Origin: Actinomycetes bacterium
Lineage (GTDB): Bacteria > Actinomycetota > Acidimicrobiia > Acidimicrobiales > Acidimicrobiaceae
Direction: 5' to 3'
Assembly: GCA_021850605.1 (NCBI GenBank)
Contig: JAJZLQ010000122.1
Coordinates: 1 to 33,851, forward strand
DNA length: 33,851 nucleotides
Shown piece after piece: positions 15,538 through 22,907 of the stretch. The notes under the pieces are model-generated. The model worked only from the letters and a program-made list of their open reading frames with translations. It was not told the origin of the DNA and did no database searches. The translations under genes were made by a program, and so were the position numbers. Numbering within the stretch: position 1 is the stretch's first letter; each line of letters starts with the position of its first letter.

Positions 15538-16941
15538 TCACGCTGTTGGAGCCGCGCCCAACACGACCGTGGCGGTATTGCTGCCGTTGGCGTTCACCCA
15601 GGTGATCCGGACCGAGTCACCGGCGTGGTAGGCGTGTATGGCGCTGACCAGTGCATTTGCCGAGGTGATGGTGGTCCCACCCAGCCGGGTTATCACCGAG
15701 CCGGCGGTGATCCCCACGCTGTTGGCCGGAGAACCGGGAACCACCTGGTCCACCAGGGCCCCCTGCAGCGAAGAGGGGAGCCCGAGTTGGGAAGCGATGG
15801 ACGGGGAAAGGTCCTGGATCGCCACTCCGAGGTAGGCCTTGTTGCTGACCGCCGTGGTGGTGGCGCCTCCGTTCGGGTGGGCCTCGATTTGCTTCACCAC
15901 CTGCAGCACCGAGTTGATTGCCTGGGCGAAGCCGATGTTCTGGGCCACCTCGGAGCTGGAGGTCGTCGCGACGGCGGTGTTCATGCCGATCACGTTGCCC
16001 GCCGAGTTGACGAGGGGTCCACCCGAGTTGCCCGAGCTGATGGGTGCATCGGTCTGGATCATGTTGCTGAGCGTGGTGGTGCCGGTCGAGACCGAGCGCC
16101 CTGTGGCCGAGACGATGCCCTGGGTCACGGTGGGCAGGCCCTGCAGGTCGAGCGCGTTGCCGATGGCGACCACGCTGTCTCCGACCTGGACCTTGGAGGA
16201 GTCTCCGAAGGTCACGGTGGGCAGTTTGGGCGCACCCTCGATCTGGATGACCGCGACATCATGGGCCGGATCGGTTCCGACGACCTTGGCGGTGTAGCTC
16301 TTGGTTTGGCCGAGCAGGGTGACCTTGATGCTGGTGGCTCCGGCGATCACGTGATTATTGGTTAGGACCAGCCCGCCGGAGGAGATGATCATCCCAGTGC
16401 CCGCCGCCTGGAACTGGCTGTATCCGCCGAAGAAGCCATTGGATTGGTATCCGGTGGTGGCGATGTCGACTACCGCCGGCTCCACTTTGGCCAGAACCCC
16501 CTGGATGTTGGTGGGCGAGCCGCTGCTGATGGAGGTGTCGGTCCCGCCGGTCACCACCGGCGCCAGCGAAGTGGTGGTGGGCGCGTTGTTCTCAGCCAGC
16601 TTGTATCCGCCGAATCCGGCCGCGCCCCCCACCACGGCCGCGACCACTGCGGCGGTGGCCAGAACCTTGGCGGTGCGAAAGCCGGTCGGCTTCTTGCCCG
16701 GCGCGACATAGAGCGGTCCGCCGGCGGAAGGGGGAGGGAAGGACGCTTGGGGGGGTACATCGGCGGCAGCGGGGATCTCGGTGGTCGAGTCCCCGGCAGG
16801 ACCGGACTCCGTACCGAGGGCCGCGCCCTCCGTCTCGGTCGAGGAGGGTTCCACCCCGTACTGCGCGGTGTCCTCCGCGCCGGAGAGCTCCTCGGTCCGA
16901 TTCTCTTCTTCAGGGATCATGTTGTCGTCGTTGGGGCTCAT
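15538..16941 (-). CDS. HtrA/DegP-like membrane-anchored serine protease with PDZ domain
   Basis: This is an S1C-family quality-control protease acting outside the membrane on misfolded proteins. A long acidic, disordered cytoplasmic N-terminus (about 90 residues) precedes one transmembrane helix (TAKVLATAAVVAAVVGGAAGFGGY). The protease domain holds the triad: His197 in LTNNHVIAGA, Asp228 in AHDVAVI and Ser306 in GNSGGPL. A single C-terminal PDZ domain follows (AYLGVAIQDLSPSIASQLGL and onward). ATG 16941 is preferred, with GAGG 9 nt upstream; a TTG at 16950 sits directly against that GAGG. The protein is 467 residues. It is first in the minus-strand order htrA, response regulator, kinase, with a 55-bp gap to the regulator. 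This linkage suggests that the two-component system senses envelope stress and induces the protease. Confidence 0.92.
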   Translation of the reverse strand: MSPNDDNMIPEEENRTEELSGAEDTAQYGVEPSSTETEGAALGTESGPAGDSTTEIPAAADVPPQASFPPPSAGGPLYVAPGKKPTGFRTAKVLATAAVVAAVVGGAAGFGGYKLAENNAPTTTSLAPVVTGGTDTSISSGSPTNIQGVLAKVEPAVVDIATTGYQSNGFFGGYSQFQAAGTGMIISSGGLVLTNNHVIAGATSIKVTLLGQTKSYTAKVVGTDPAHDVAVIQIEGAPKLPTVTFGDSSKVQVGDSVVAIGNALDLQGLPTVTQGIVSATGRSVSTGTTTLSNMIQTDAPISSGNSGGPLVNSAGNVIGMNTAVATTSSSEVAQNIGFAQAINSVLQVVKQIEAHPNGGATTTAVSNKAYLGVAIQDLSPSIASQLGLPSSLQGALVDQVVPGSPANSVGITAGSVITRLGGTTITSANALVSAIHAYHAGDSVRITWVNANGSNTATVVLGAAPTA

Positions 16942-17293
16942 ATTCTTCAACCTCGCGCATTCCGAGTCGTACTAGTGAAACTGCTCTTGTGTGCTGCTGT
17001 TCTCCACTATCGGCGGGAAATCTTTGAAATTTCTGAAATAGCGCTAAAGGATTCCGCATAGGTCGCCGATACTTCTAATGCGACCCAATGAGAGTTTCGG
17101 GGCCCCGCTCTCGCACTTGGATATCGCAGGATGTGAAGGCCGCAAGGCCGGTGGAAGGGCAGCGTTTCGCGTGCCCGTTTTGTCGTTGCCCGAACATCGT
17201 CGTCTTGGTCTGCACGCCTGTGAAATGCGCCATCGACCAGCCCACGCAAATTCGACTAATCTCGGCCAAAAGCCTATCTTCGAGGAGCGGCTC
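16942..17293. other. 352-bp intergenic region between htrA and the four-Cys gene
   Basis: The region is divergent, serving the htrA promoter on the minus strand and the next gene on the plus strand. It contains an unusually AT-rich patch (about 17018-17055) with TTGAAA at 17024-17029, and a possible -10 TAATCT at 17257-17262 ahead of the four-Cys gene. Plus-strand frames through 17078-17293 are open but do not look like conserved protein. Confidence 0.5.
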
Positions 17294-17623
17294 GTGGCTA
17301 TGCGTGAAGAGTGCAAGCACTTCCAGAGTCGGACGTACAACACCGGTGACGTGGCCCGCTTCTGCGTGCTCGACCTTGCGCCGGAGGCCCCCTGGCGATG
17401 CCCGGCGGATTGCCCCAAGTACGAGCGCCGCCTGGCGGACGTGGCCTGGAACCACGGCAGCCTGGTCTCGCCGCGTATTGATGATCCGCCTGCAGGGGAG
17501 GGTGGGGAGATCGGCTTTCTTCTCGACCAGGCCGAGGACATCGTCAACCAGGCCGCCCCGGAGGTGATCCGTGACTTCGGCACCAAGCCGCGCCGGCGCG
17601 GCTTCTTCCGCCGCCGCGGCTGA
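17294..17623 (+). CDS. small four-cysteine protein, function unknown
   Basis: I do not recognise a named family. The 109-residue protein starts at GTG 17294, with GAGGAG six nt upstream; an in-frame ATG lies two codons later. The N-terminal half carries four cysteines (Cys7, Cys24, Cys36 and Cys40) in ECKHF, RFCVLDLAP and WRCPADCPKYERR, spaced so that they could bind zinc or an iron-sulfur cluster. The middle is acidic, and the C-terminus is very basic (KPRRRGFFRRRG), as in proteins that touch nucleic acid or membrane. The longer open frame from 17078 adds residues without a ribosome-binding site and is not convincing. It converges on the crotonase gene, with stops 4 bp apart. Metal binding is an inference from the cysteine spacing. 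Confidence 0.7.
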   Translation: MAMREECKHFQSRTYNTGDVARFCVLDLAPEAPWRCPADCPKYERRLADVAWNHGSLVSPRIDDPPAGEGGEIGFLLDQAEDIVNQAAPEVIRDFGTKPRRRGFFRRRG

Positions 17624-17627
17624 GCGA

Positions 17628-18437
17628 TCATTCCCCCTTGAACTGAGGCGCTCGCTTCTGGAGGAAGGCTGTAAAGGCCTCTTCCAGGTCGGCCGAGCGT
17701 ATGAAGGCGGAGTTCCAGAGCGCAACGCGGTCCATGTGGCCCGGAAGGTCGGAGTCGTAGACTCCGCGCAGTATCTCCTTGGTGCCAAAGGTTGCCAGAG
17801 GCGAATTGGAGGCGATCCGCTCCGCCACCGCCACCGCCTCTGCAATGGTCTCCTCGCGATCGGCTAGCACCCGGTTGATCAGGCCGATCCGTTCTGCCCG
17901 GTCGGTGTCGAAGTCCTCTGCGGTGAGAGCCAGCTCAGCGAGATGTCCTCGTGGAACAATGCGTGGGAGCCGCTGCAGAGAGCCCAGATCGGCCACGATC
18001 GCTATGCGCGCCTCGCGGATGGAGAAGACCGAGCCTCTGGCGGCCAGCCTCATGTCGCACGCGGCGATGAGGTCGATCCCGCCACCTATGCAGTAGCCGT
18101 GCACGGCGGCGATGGTCGGTTGCGGAGCCTCGGCGAGTGCGTCGAAGGCCCGTTGCAGCTGCTTGACGTGGCGGTAGGTCCCCCGAGCCGCCGCCGCGGG
18201 CGAGCCGGAAGACGCGGTGAGGTTGGACTCCTTCAGGTCGAGGCCCACGCTGAAGTGAGGGCCTTGGGCGCTAAGCACGATGGCCCGGACGGCGTCATCC
18301 TCGGAAAGTTCGTGGACCCCGGCCTCGAGGTCGGCGAAGAACGCCGGGTTCATTGCGTTGAGGCGCTCCTCCCGCGCCAGGCGGAGGTGGCCGATGTGGC
18401 CTTCTACGGCCGTCTCTATGGTGGGGTATCTGCTCAC
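17628..18437 (-). CDS. enoyl-CoA hydratase/isomerase (crotonase) family enzyme
   Basis: This is a crotonase-fold acyl-CoA enzyme of 269 residues. It shows the CoA-binding segment with the oxyanion-hole glycines (HFSVGLDLKE and HGYCIGGGIDLIAACDMRLAA). The active-site region EARIAIVADLGSLQRLPRIV contains acidic residues placed like those of dienoyl-CoA isomerases (ECH1 type), where a Glu and an Asp move the double bonds. The ADLGSLQRLP stretch favours an isomerase-like member over a plain hydratase, but this is not proven. The start is GTG 18437, 7 nt downstream of TAGCAT, consistent with a leaderless message. It stands alone between the four-Cys gene and sufD. A role in fatty-acid or aromatic-acid beta-oxidation is likely. 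Confidence 0.88.
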   Translation of the reverse strand: MSRYPTIETAVEGHIGHLRLAREERLNAMNPAFFADLEAGVHELSEDDAVRAIVLSAQGPHFSVGLDLKESNLTASSGSPAAAARGTYRHVKQLQRAFDALAEAPQPTIAAVHGYCIGGGIDLIAACDMRLAARGSVFSIREARIAIVADLGSLQRLPRIVPRGHLAELALTAEDFDTDRAERIGLINRVLADREETIAEAVAVAERIASNSPLATFGTKEILRGVYDSDLPGHMDRVALWNSAFIRSADLEEAFTAFLQKRAPQFKGE

Positions 18438-18444
18438 GGAGCCG

Positions 18445-18450
18445 ATGCTA
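18445..18450 (-). promoter_or_regulatory. -10 box of a leaderless promoter for the crotonase
   Basis: On the minus strand, TAGCAT is followed by 7 nt and the GTG at 18437. No Shine-Dalgarno is present. Confidence 0.5.
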
Positions 18451-18539
18451 GCCGAGGGGCTCGGAGCCGTGCGGCCTCCTGGACGGGTGCAGGCGTTGAG
18501 CGCGCCTTCTCCGGGCAGGTTCCTTTGCCGGAGATTCCC

Positions 18540-18560
18540 ACTATCGTGGTAGTGAAAATT
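18540..18560 (+). promoter_or_regulatory. putative suf operator, copy 2 (sufD unit)
   Basis: This copy also fits ACTA-N4-G-R-TAG-N3-AAAT. It contains a perfect short palindrome, CACTA-N6-TAGTG (18539-18554). It ends 27 bp before the preferred sufD start, nearly the same distance as the copy before the second sufC (28 bp). No clear -10 box is visible here. The nearest candidate, TATCGG at 18566, is poor. Confidence 0.6.
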
Positions 18561-18587
18561 GCTCCTATCGGCGATTTCGAGGTGGCG

Positions 18588-19865
18588 GTGAGCGCGGAAA
18601 AGGTGATGTTGGGCTTCGAGCCCGCCCAGGCTCCCTATACGGGTGCAGGCGAGCCGGAGTGGGTGCGTGAGCGAAGGGATTCGGCTCAGGCGCAGTTGGG
18701 GAAGGTCCCCTTTCCCAGGACCTCTGAGGAGATCTGGCGTTACTCCCGGGTGGAGGAGCTTGAGGAGAAGGGATTCTCACTCGGCCAGGCCGCTCCGACC
18801 CTCGAGGCGGTGGCGGACCCCCCGGCTGGCGGCCTTCCCGGGGGACTGGTCGCTGAGGCCACCTGCTTGATCCGCGTCAGGCCCGGCACCTCGCGTGCCT
18901 TCATCGGTGCCTCGTCGCCGGTAACCTTCATGCCGGCCTCCCAGGCTCCCGCATCACCGCGAGAGATCGAGCCCGGCAGCGACTTTTTCCGCCTCTTCGC
19001 CGAGGCCTACTCCCCCGACCTATACGTTCTTAGGGTCCCAGCGGGGGCGGACGGCGGGACCATCGTGGTGGCCTACGAGCAGCCCGATGAGGATGTCAGC
19101 TTCATGCCACAACTGATGGTGGAAGTGGGCGAGGCGGCGCGGCTGAAGCTGGTGGAATACCTGGCTCCCGGCGCGGACCGCACCTTTATCGCCCCCTGTG
19201 CAGAGATACGAGCGGGCAAAGACGCCCACGTCGGCCACTACCAGATCCAGGCGCTGACCAGCGGAGCCTATGCCAGTGCCTTCGTCTCCCATGCCCTTGG
19301 CGAGCGCGCCAAGCTCGACTTCGGCTCGTTCGCCTTCGGCGGCCACTACGCACGGCTGCGCCTCGAGGCTCACCTGGCGGGGGAGGGCGCCCGGGCCGAG
19401 CTTCGCGCCGCCTACTTCGCCGATGGCGACCAGATGCTGGACTTTAGGACCCATCAGGATCACCACAGCCCCGGCGCATACTCAAACCTGCTCTTCAAGG
19501 GGGCGGTTGGAGGCACCTCCCACTCCGTCTATTCGGGCCTGGTCACCATCGAGGAGGGCGCGGTCCGCTCCGACGCCTTTCAGACCAACCGTAACCTGGT
19601 TCTCTCGGACGGGGCGCGCGCCGACTCGGTGCCCAACCTCGACATCCGCGAGAACTCGGTGCGCTGCAGCCACGCCTCCGCGGTGGGGCCGATCGACGAG
19701 GAGCTTCTTTTCTACTTGGAGTCGAGGGGGATCGACCCTGCCGACGCCGAGCGCATAGTGGTACGCGGATTTTTCGGTGAGGTGCTGGAGGGTATCGACT
19801 TGCCGGAGGTGGTGGGCTTGGTTCAGTCAATGGTGGATGCGAGGCTTGGAGCGTTGGCCGAATGA
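18588..19865 (+). CDS. sufD: SufD, Fe-S cluster assembly subunit
   Basis: SufD pairs with SufB and SufC in the cytoplasmic cluster-assembly complex and helps iron entry. The protein has the poorly conserved N-terminal part (PFPRTSEEIWRYSRVEELEEKGF) and then the beta-helix core, ending with the SufD signature THQDHHSPGAYSNLLFKGAV, QTNRNLVLSDGARADSVPNLDI and CSHASAVGPIDEELLFYLESRGI. The His of CSHASAVG corresponds to the SufD His implicated in cluster formation. GTG 18588 was chosen: GAGG lies 6 nt upstream, and GTG 18552 lies within the operator. GTG 18582 is a close alternative. This gives 425 residues, normal for SufD. Its stop overlaps the Rieske start as ATGA, so translation is coupled. 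The order sufD, Rieske, sufC is the actinobacterial pattern, but sufB is missing from the front. Confidence 0.94.
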   Translation: MSAEKVMLGFEPAQAPYTGAGEPEWVRERRDSAQAQLGKVPFPRTSEEIWRYSRVEELEEKGFSLGQAAPTLEAVADPPAGGLPGGLVAEATCLIRVRPGTSRAFIGASSPVTFMPASQAPASPREIEPGSDFFRLFAEAYSPDLYVLRVPAGADGGTIVVAYEQPDEDVSFMPQLMVEVGEAARLKLVEYLAPGADRTFIAPCAEIRAGKDAHVGHYQIQALTSGAYASAFVSHALGERAKLDFGSFAFGGHYARLRLEAHLAGEGARAELRAAYFADGDQMLDFRTHQDHHSPGAYSNLLFKGAVGGTSHSVYSGLVTIEEGAVRSDAFQTNRNLVLSDGARADSVPNLDIRENSVRCSHASAVGPIDEELLFYLESRGIDPADAERIVVRGFFGEVLEGIDLPEVVGLVQSMVDARLGALAE

Positions 19866-20176
19866 GCGAGAGAGTTGCAATAGGTTCCCTGGACGACTTC
19901 CCCCAGGGTCCAAAGCGGGTGGAGATCCAAGGGCATCGCGTGGCGGTGGTTCGCATTGGGGATGACTTCTACGCCCTGGGTGACCGCTGCTCGCACGCCG
20001 ACTACTCGCTTTCCGAGGGCGACGTTTACGAGGAGGATCTGGAGCTCGAGTGCTGGAAGCACGGCAGTACCTTCTCGCTGAAGACGGGACGCCCGACCAC
20101 CCTTCCGGCCACCCGGCCGGTACCGGTGTACGAGATCGAGGTCGAGCAAGAGAAAGTTTGGTTGAAGCTGCCATGA
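19862..20176 (+). CDS. Rieske [2Fe-2S] ferredoxin of the suf operon
   Basis: This is a small soluble Rieske ferredoxin (104 residues) of the non-heme oxygenase ferredoxin type. The cluster ligands are visible as Cys43-x-His45 (CSH) and Cys64-x2-His67 (CWKH), with the glycine/proline-rich loop spacing of the family. ATG 19862 overlaps the sufD stop, and its own stop overlaps the sufC start at 20173, so the three genes are translationally coupled. A Rieske gene between sufD and sufC is a known actinobacterial arrangement. Its role is not settled; it may supply electrons or act as a cluster acceptor. No oxygenase gene is nearby, which argues against a dioxygenase role. Confidence 0.93.
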   Translation: MSERVAIGSLDDFPQGPKRVEIQGHRVAVVRIGDDFYALGDRCSHADYSLSEGDVYEEDLELECWKHGSTFSLKTGRPTTLPATRPVPVYEIEVEQEKVWLKLP

Positions 20177-20913
20177 GCGGGTCGGATGCGAAGGCGCTGC
20201 GCCTCGAGGGCCTGCACGCTGAGGTGGTGGGCAAGGAGATATTGCACGGAGTGGACCTGGTAATCCGCCCCGGAGAGGTTCACGCCATCATGGGTCCCAA
20301 CGGCTCGGGCAAGACCACGCTCGCCTCGGCGGTAATGGGCAAGCCCGGCTACAAGGTGACCAGGGGCCGGATCCTGGTGGATGGCGAGGACGTCACCGGT
20401 CTGCCTACTCACGAGCGGGCACGCAAAGGGTTGTTTCTCATCTCCCAGTATCCCGCCGAGCTGCCTGGTGTGAGCTTCGTAGACTTGGCCGAGCAGGTGC
20501 TCGACCGTGAGCCGGCCGTTGTCGGGTCGACACTCGTGGCCGAGGCGGAGCGGATCGGCCTGAAGCCCGAGCTGCTCGGACGCAGCGTGAACGTCGGCTT
20601 CTCAGGGGGCGAGAAGAAGAGGGCCGAGACCATGCAGCTTGCGATCTTCGGTGCCCGCTACGCGGTCCTGGACGAGCTTGACTCGGGTCTCGATATCGAC
20701 GCGCTGCGTGATGTGGCCCGTCGAATCGCCGAGATGGTGCGCGCCGAAGGGATCGGCGTGCTCGCCATCACCCATTACTCGCGCCTGCTCCAGGAGCTCA
20801 AGCCCGATAAGGTGCACGTCTTCGCGGCGGGCAGGGTGGTCCGCTCCGGCGGGCCCGAGCTCGCCGTGGAGCTGGAGCGTACCGGCTACGGCGAGGGTGG
20901 CGGAGCGAACTAA
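20173..20913 (+). CDS. sufC: SufC-type ABC ATPase, divergent copy (sufD-linked)
   Basis: SufC is the ATPase of the SufBCD complex. This 246-residue protein has Walker A GPNGSGKT (41-48), the Q-loop QYP, the signature FSGGEKKR, Walker B with the SufC hallmark LDELDSGLDIDALR, and the H-loop ITHYSR. The start ATG 20173 overlaps the Rieske stop. A second SufC is encoded at 28539-29285. The two differ clearly: this one reads ISQYPAELPGVSF and NVGFSGGEKKRAE, where the other has the common AFQYPETISGVSV and NEGFSGGEKKRNE. This copy also has a shorter segment between the Q-loop and the signature. Both keep all catalytic motifs, so both should be active. Which of them partners SufB and SufD cannot be told. 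Confidence 0.93.
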   Translation: MSGSDAKALRLEGLHAEVVGKEILHGVDLVIRPGEVHAIMGPNGSGKTTLASAVMGKPGYKVTRGRILVDGEDVTGLPTHERARKGLFLISQYPAELPGVSFVDLAEQVLDREPAVVGSTLVAEAERIGLKPELLGRSVNVGFSGGEKKRAETMQLAIFGARYAVLDELDSGLDIDALRDVARRIAEMVRAEGIGVLAITHYSRLLQELKPDKVHVFAAGRVVRSGGPELAVELERTGYGEGGGAN

Positions 20914-20923
20914 GGGGATTTTT

Positions 20924-20958
20924 GCACCCGGGCCGCCGCCTTGGCGCACCCCGGGTGC
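20924..20958 (+). terminator. strong hairpin between sufC and the MFS gene
   Basis: GCACCCGGG (20924-20932) pairs perfectly with CCCGGGTGC (20950-20958), with a 17-nt loop that can form extra GC pairs. The T-run lies on the 5' side, so it is not a classical U-tailed terminator. It may act as a tail-less terminator for the suf unit and lies just upstream of the MFS start. Confidence 0.45.
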
Positions 20959-20970
20959 CAGACTGGTCCG

Positions 20971-22233
20971 ATGAGTGAGCGTACCTCGGGAACCTGGTCC
21001 TCGCTTCACCATAGGAACTTCGCTCTTCTCTGGTTGGGCCAGAGTATTTCCATGACCGGCGATGGGATATTCGCCGTCGCTTTGGCCATCGTGGCTCTCG
21101 ATGTCGACCACAGCCCTACCGGCCTCTCCTACGTGCTGGCTGCCCGCATCATTCCCACGGTGGTCTTTCTCCTGGTTGGCGGAGCTGTCGCGGACCGCGT
21201 GAGCCGCAGATTGGTTATGCTCGCCTCCGACGTCACCCGCGGGATCGTGGTCGGCTGCGTTGCCGTCCTCTTGGCGCTGGGGCGCCTTACCATAGCCGAG
21301 CTGGTGGTGATGTCGCTCCTGTTCGGCGTGGCCGACGCCGCCTTCTCGCCCGCCTCGACCGCCATCGTGCCCGAGATAGTGCCGGAGGGGCTGCTGGTAA
21401 ATGCCAACGCGCTCCGCTCCACCAGCCAGACGGTTGCCCAGTCGCTCGTGGGGCCGGCACTCGGTGGAGTGGTGCTGGCCGTCATCGGCTCGGCCTGGGC
21501 TTTCGGGATTGACGCGCTCACCTTTGCGGCAAGCGCGGGCTTCCTTGTCGCGATGAGGCCCGGCCCCAAGCGTCCTGGGGCCACCGTGTCGCCTTTGGCC
21601 CATATACGTGAGGGTCTGGCATTTGCGGCCCGCAACCGCTGGTTCTGGGTCACTCTGGTGGCCGCGGCCCTCGCGAACTTCGCCGCCTTCTCACCGCTGG
21701 GCCTGCTCGTCCCGCTCCTGGTCAAGGTGACCCTGCACGGCAGCGCCACCGCGCTCGGCCTGGTCTTGGCTGCAGGGGGCCTGGGCGGTGTGGCCGGTTC
21801 GCTGTTGCTTGCCCGGCTCGGCTCTCCGCGCCGGCAGGTGACGGCGATGTGCGCGGCCTGGGGTGCGTCGGGGGTGGCGATCGCGGGCATAGCCCGGGCC
21901 GGCAGCCCCGTCGTGGTAGGCGCCTTCGAGTTCGCCGTGCTGGGACTACTGGTCTTTGGTAACACGCTGTGGTATCCGCTCATGCAGAAGCTGGTACCTC
22001 CGGGCCTGCTAGGCCAGGTTTCCTCGATCGACGCCATGGTCTCCCTGGCCCTTAGCCCGCTGGGAGTCCTGGCTGCCGGCGTGGTCTCCGGGGCGATTGG
22101 AGTGCGCGCAACGCTCCTTGCCGGGGCGATCGTGGCCGCTATGATGCCGCTTTCCCTGCTGGTTCCGGGAGTTCGTGATCCGGATCGGCGCATCATGGGT
22201 GCCGGCAACGGAGCGCTGCCGGCAGTGGAATGA
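20971..22233 (+). CDS. MFS transporter, multidrug/siderophore exporter type
   Basis: This is a major facilitator superfamily permease of 420 residues with about twelve transmembrane helices, of the group that includes EntS-like exporters and macrolide exporters. Typical elements are NFALLWLGQSISMTGDGIF in helix 1, the loop GAVADRVSRRLVMLASD between helices 2 and 3, and VPEGLLVNANALRSTSQTVAQSLVGPALGG before helix 5. ATG 20971 was chosen over a frame start at 20941, because the extra residues lie inside the hairpin. A CAGACT hexamer 6 nt before the ATG may be a weak -10 for leaderless transcription. It follows the sufD operon by 57 bp, but a hairpin lies between. The substrate is unknown. Confidence 0.85.
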   Translation: MSERTSGTWSSLHHRNFALLWLGQSISMTGDGIFAVALAIVALDVDHSPTGLSYVLAARIIPTVVFLLVGGAVADRVSRRLVMLASDVTRGIVVGCVAVLLALGRLTIAELVVMSLLFGVADAAFSPASTAIVPEIVPEGLLVNANALRSTSQTVAQSLVGPALGGVVLAVIGSAWAFGIDALTFAASAGFLVAMRPGPKRPGATVSPLAHIREGLAFAARNRWFWVTLVAAALANFAAFSPLGLLVPLLVKVTLHGSATALGLVLAAGGLGGVAGSLLLARLGSPRRQVTAMCAAWGASGVAIAGIARAGSPVVVGAFEFAVLGLLVFGNTLWYPLMQKLVPPGLLGQVSSIDAMVSLALSPLGVLAAGVVSGAIGVRATLLAGAIVAAMMPLSLLVPGVRDPDRRIMGAGNGALPAVE

Positions 22234-22710
22234 GGCGCCATGGGGGTCCCGTCGTTCGGCCGGTTGGTCCATTGGGGCCGGATGCCTAACACGACGACCC
22301 GGGCCAACTCCGTACAATCTGGTGGTGATCCGGCTACGCCGTCCAAGTGATCAAAGTGCTGGGCCTGATCATCAGTGGCATCTCAGCCGAGGTGCTTGGG
22401 CTATATCAAGGACGTTAACGGCAAAAGATTGCGTAGCGGGTCGAAGTTCCGGATCCTTGTGATGGGTGCGAACCACGAAAAGGCCGCGGCGAATCCCGGC
22501 ATTCGCACCTTTCGCCGCGCTTCCACCCAGGCGTAGCAGATGTACCGCCATGGTTTGGCGATTGCGCCGATCGCCTGGGCCGCCTGCCTTGTCGGCCCAG
22601 GGGGCAATGGAAGCACGGGCTCTCGTGGCCGGCCGGAGGAGCTTCGCCGAGCCGGGCAGGGCCGCATCTCCCCCGGTTGGGGGGATCAGTAGGGGAGAAG
22701 GTCCCGGGGG
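22234..22710. other. gene-poor stretch with two strong inverted repeats
   Basis: No frame here looks like a conserved protein. Two folds stand out. The first pairs 22485-22493 with 22511-22519 (9 bp, 17-nt loop). The second is an upper stem CCTGGGCCG/CGGCCCAGG (22574-22582 and 22593-22601) above a lower stem ATTGC/GCAAT (22561-22565 and 22604-22608). They may be terminators of the MFS transcript or part of an RNA. Nothing else is recognised. Confidence 0.45.
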
Positions 22711-22714
22711 TGAC

Positions 22715-22730
22715 TGTGACCTCAGTCACA
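22715..22730 (+). promoter_or_regulatory. CRP/GlxR-type palindrome TGTGA-N6-TCACA
   Basis: TGTGA-CCTCAG-TCACA is an exact match to the CRP-family consensus, and the full palindrome extends to CTGTGAC/GTCACAG. Its left half falls at the -35 position for the TATGCT box at 22738-22743 (17-bp spacer). A CRP-family protein bound there would more likely repress than activate from this start. It faces the candidate small RNA. Confidence 0.6.
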
Positions 22731-22737
22731 GGCGGTG

Positions 22738-22743
22738 TATGCT
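22738..22743 (+). promoter_or_regulatory. -10 box of the candidate small RNA
   Basis: TATGCT lies just downstream of the CRP-type palindrome, and a transcript would begin near 22750. Confidence 0.4.
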
Positions 22744-22749
22744 CTCTTG

Positions 22750-22885
22750 GCATTGGAGCGCTGGGGCGGGTTTGCGGCGCACAGCTTCGGGGGGAGCTGG
22801 GTACGCAAGCGCATCGGGGGGAAGTCCTGCAGCGCTTCAAATCTGGAGGGGGATCGGGGAGGCGGGCGACCGCCTCCCTTCTCTT
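22750..22885 (+). ncRNA. candidate structured small RNA, about 135 nt
   Basis: Between a promoter-like element (22715-22743) and a strong terminator (22857-22878) the plus strand folds into nested helices. The outer stem pairs 22755-22763 with 22830-22838 (9 bp, one G-U). The middle stem pairs 22771-22776 with 22804-22809. The inner hairpin pairs CAGCTTC (22782-22788) with GGAGCTG (22793-22799) around GGGG. It does not match the SRP RNA, tmRNA, RNase P or riboswitch patterns I know. The only downstream gene, the ferredoxin, is on the opposite strand, so it would not be a leader. This is an inference from pairing alone. Confidence 0.45.
22857..22885 (+). terminator. terminator hairpin with GCGA tetraloop
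   Basis: GGGAGGCGG pairs perfectly with CCGCCTCCC around a GCGA (GNRA) tetraloop and is followed by TTCTCTT. This is the clearest intrinsic terminator in the window. It can serve the plus-strand RNA. The minus-strand ferredoxin transcript also meets the stem just after its stop. Confidence 0.65.
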
Positions 22886-22907
22886 CCGCCTCTTCTGCCC
22901 GCGGGTT

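Noticed and set aside
15505-16365. Plus-strand open frame opposite the HtrA-like gene
   Set aside because: It is a shadow of a gene with an intact catalytic triad, and the composition is Gly/Asp/His-rich without domain features.
16998-17020. Partial resemblance to the suf element upstream of htrA (GATAGTGGAGAA on the minus strand)
   Set aside because: Only one half matches and the ACTA half and AAAT end are missing. It is too weak to add htrA to the proposed regulon.
17088-17300. Alternative frame with CPFCRCP and CTPVKC that looks like a zinc ribbon
   Set aside because: It has no ribosome-binding site, mixed third-base composition, and runs on into the real four-Cys gene in another frame. 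The cysteine pattern is probably chance.
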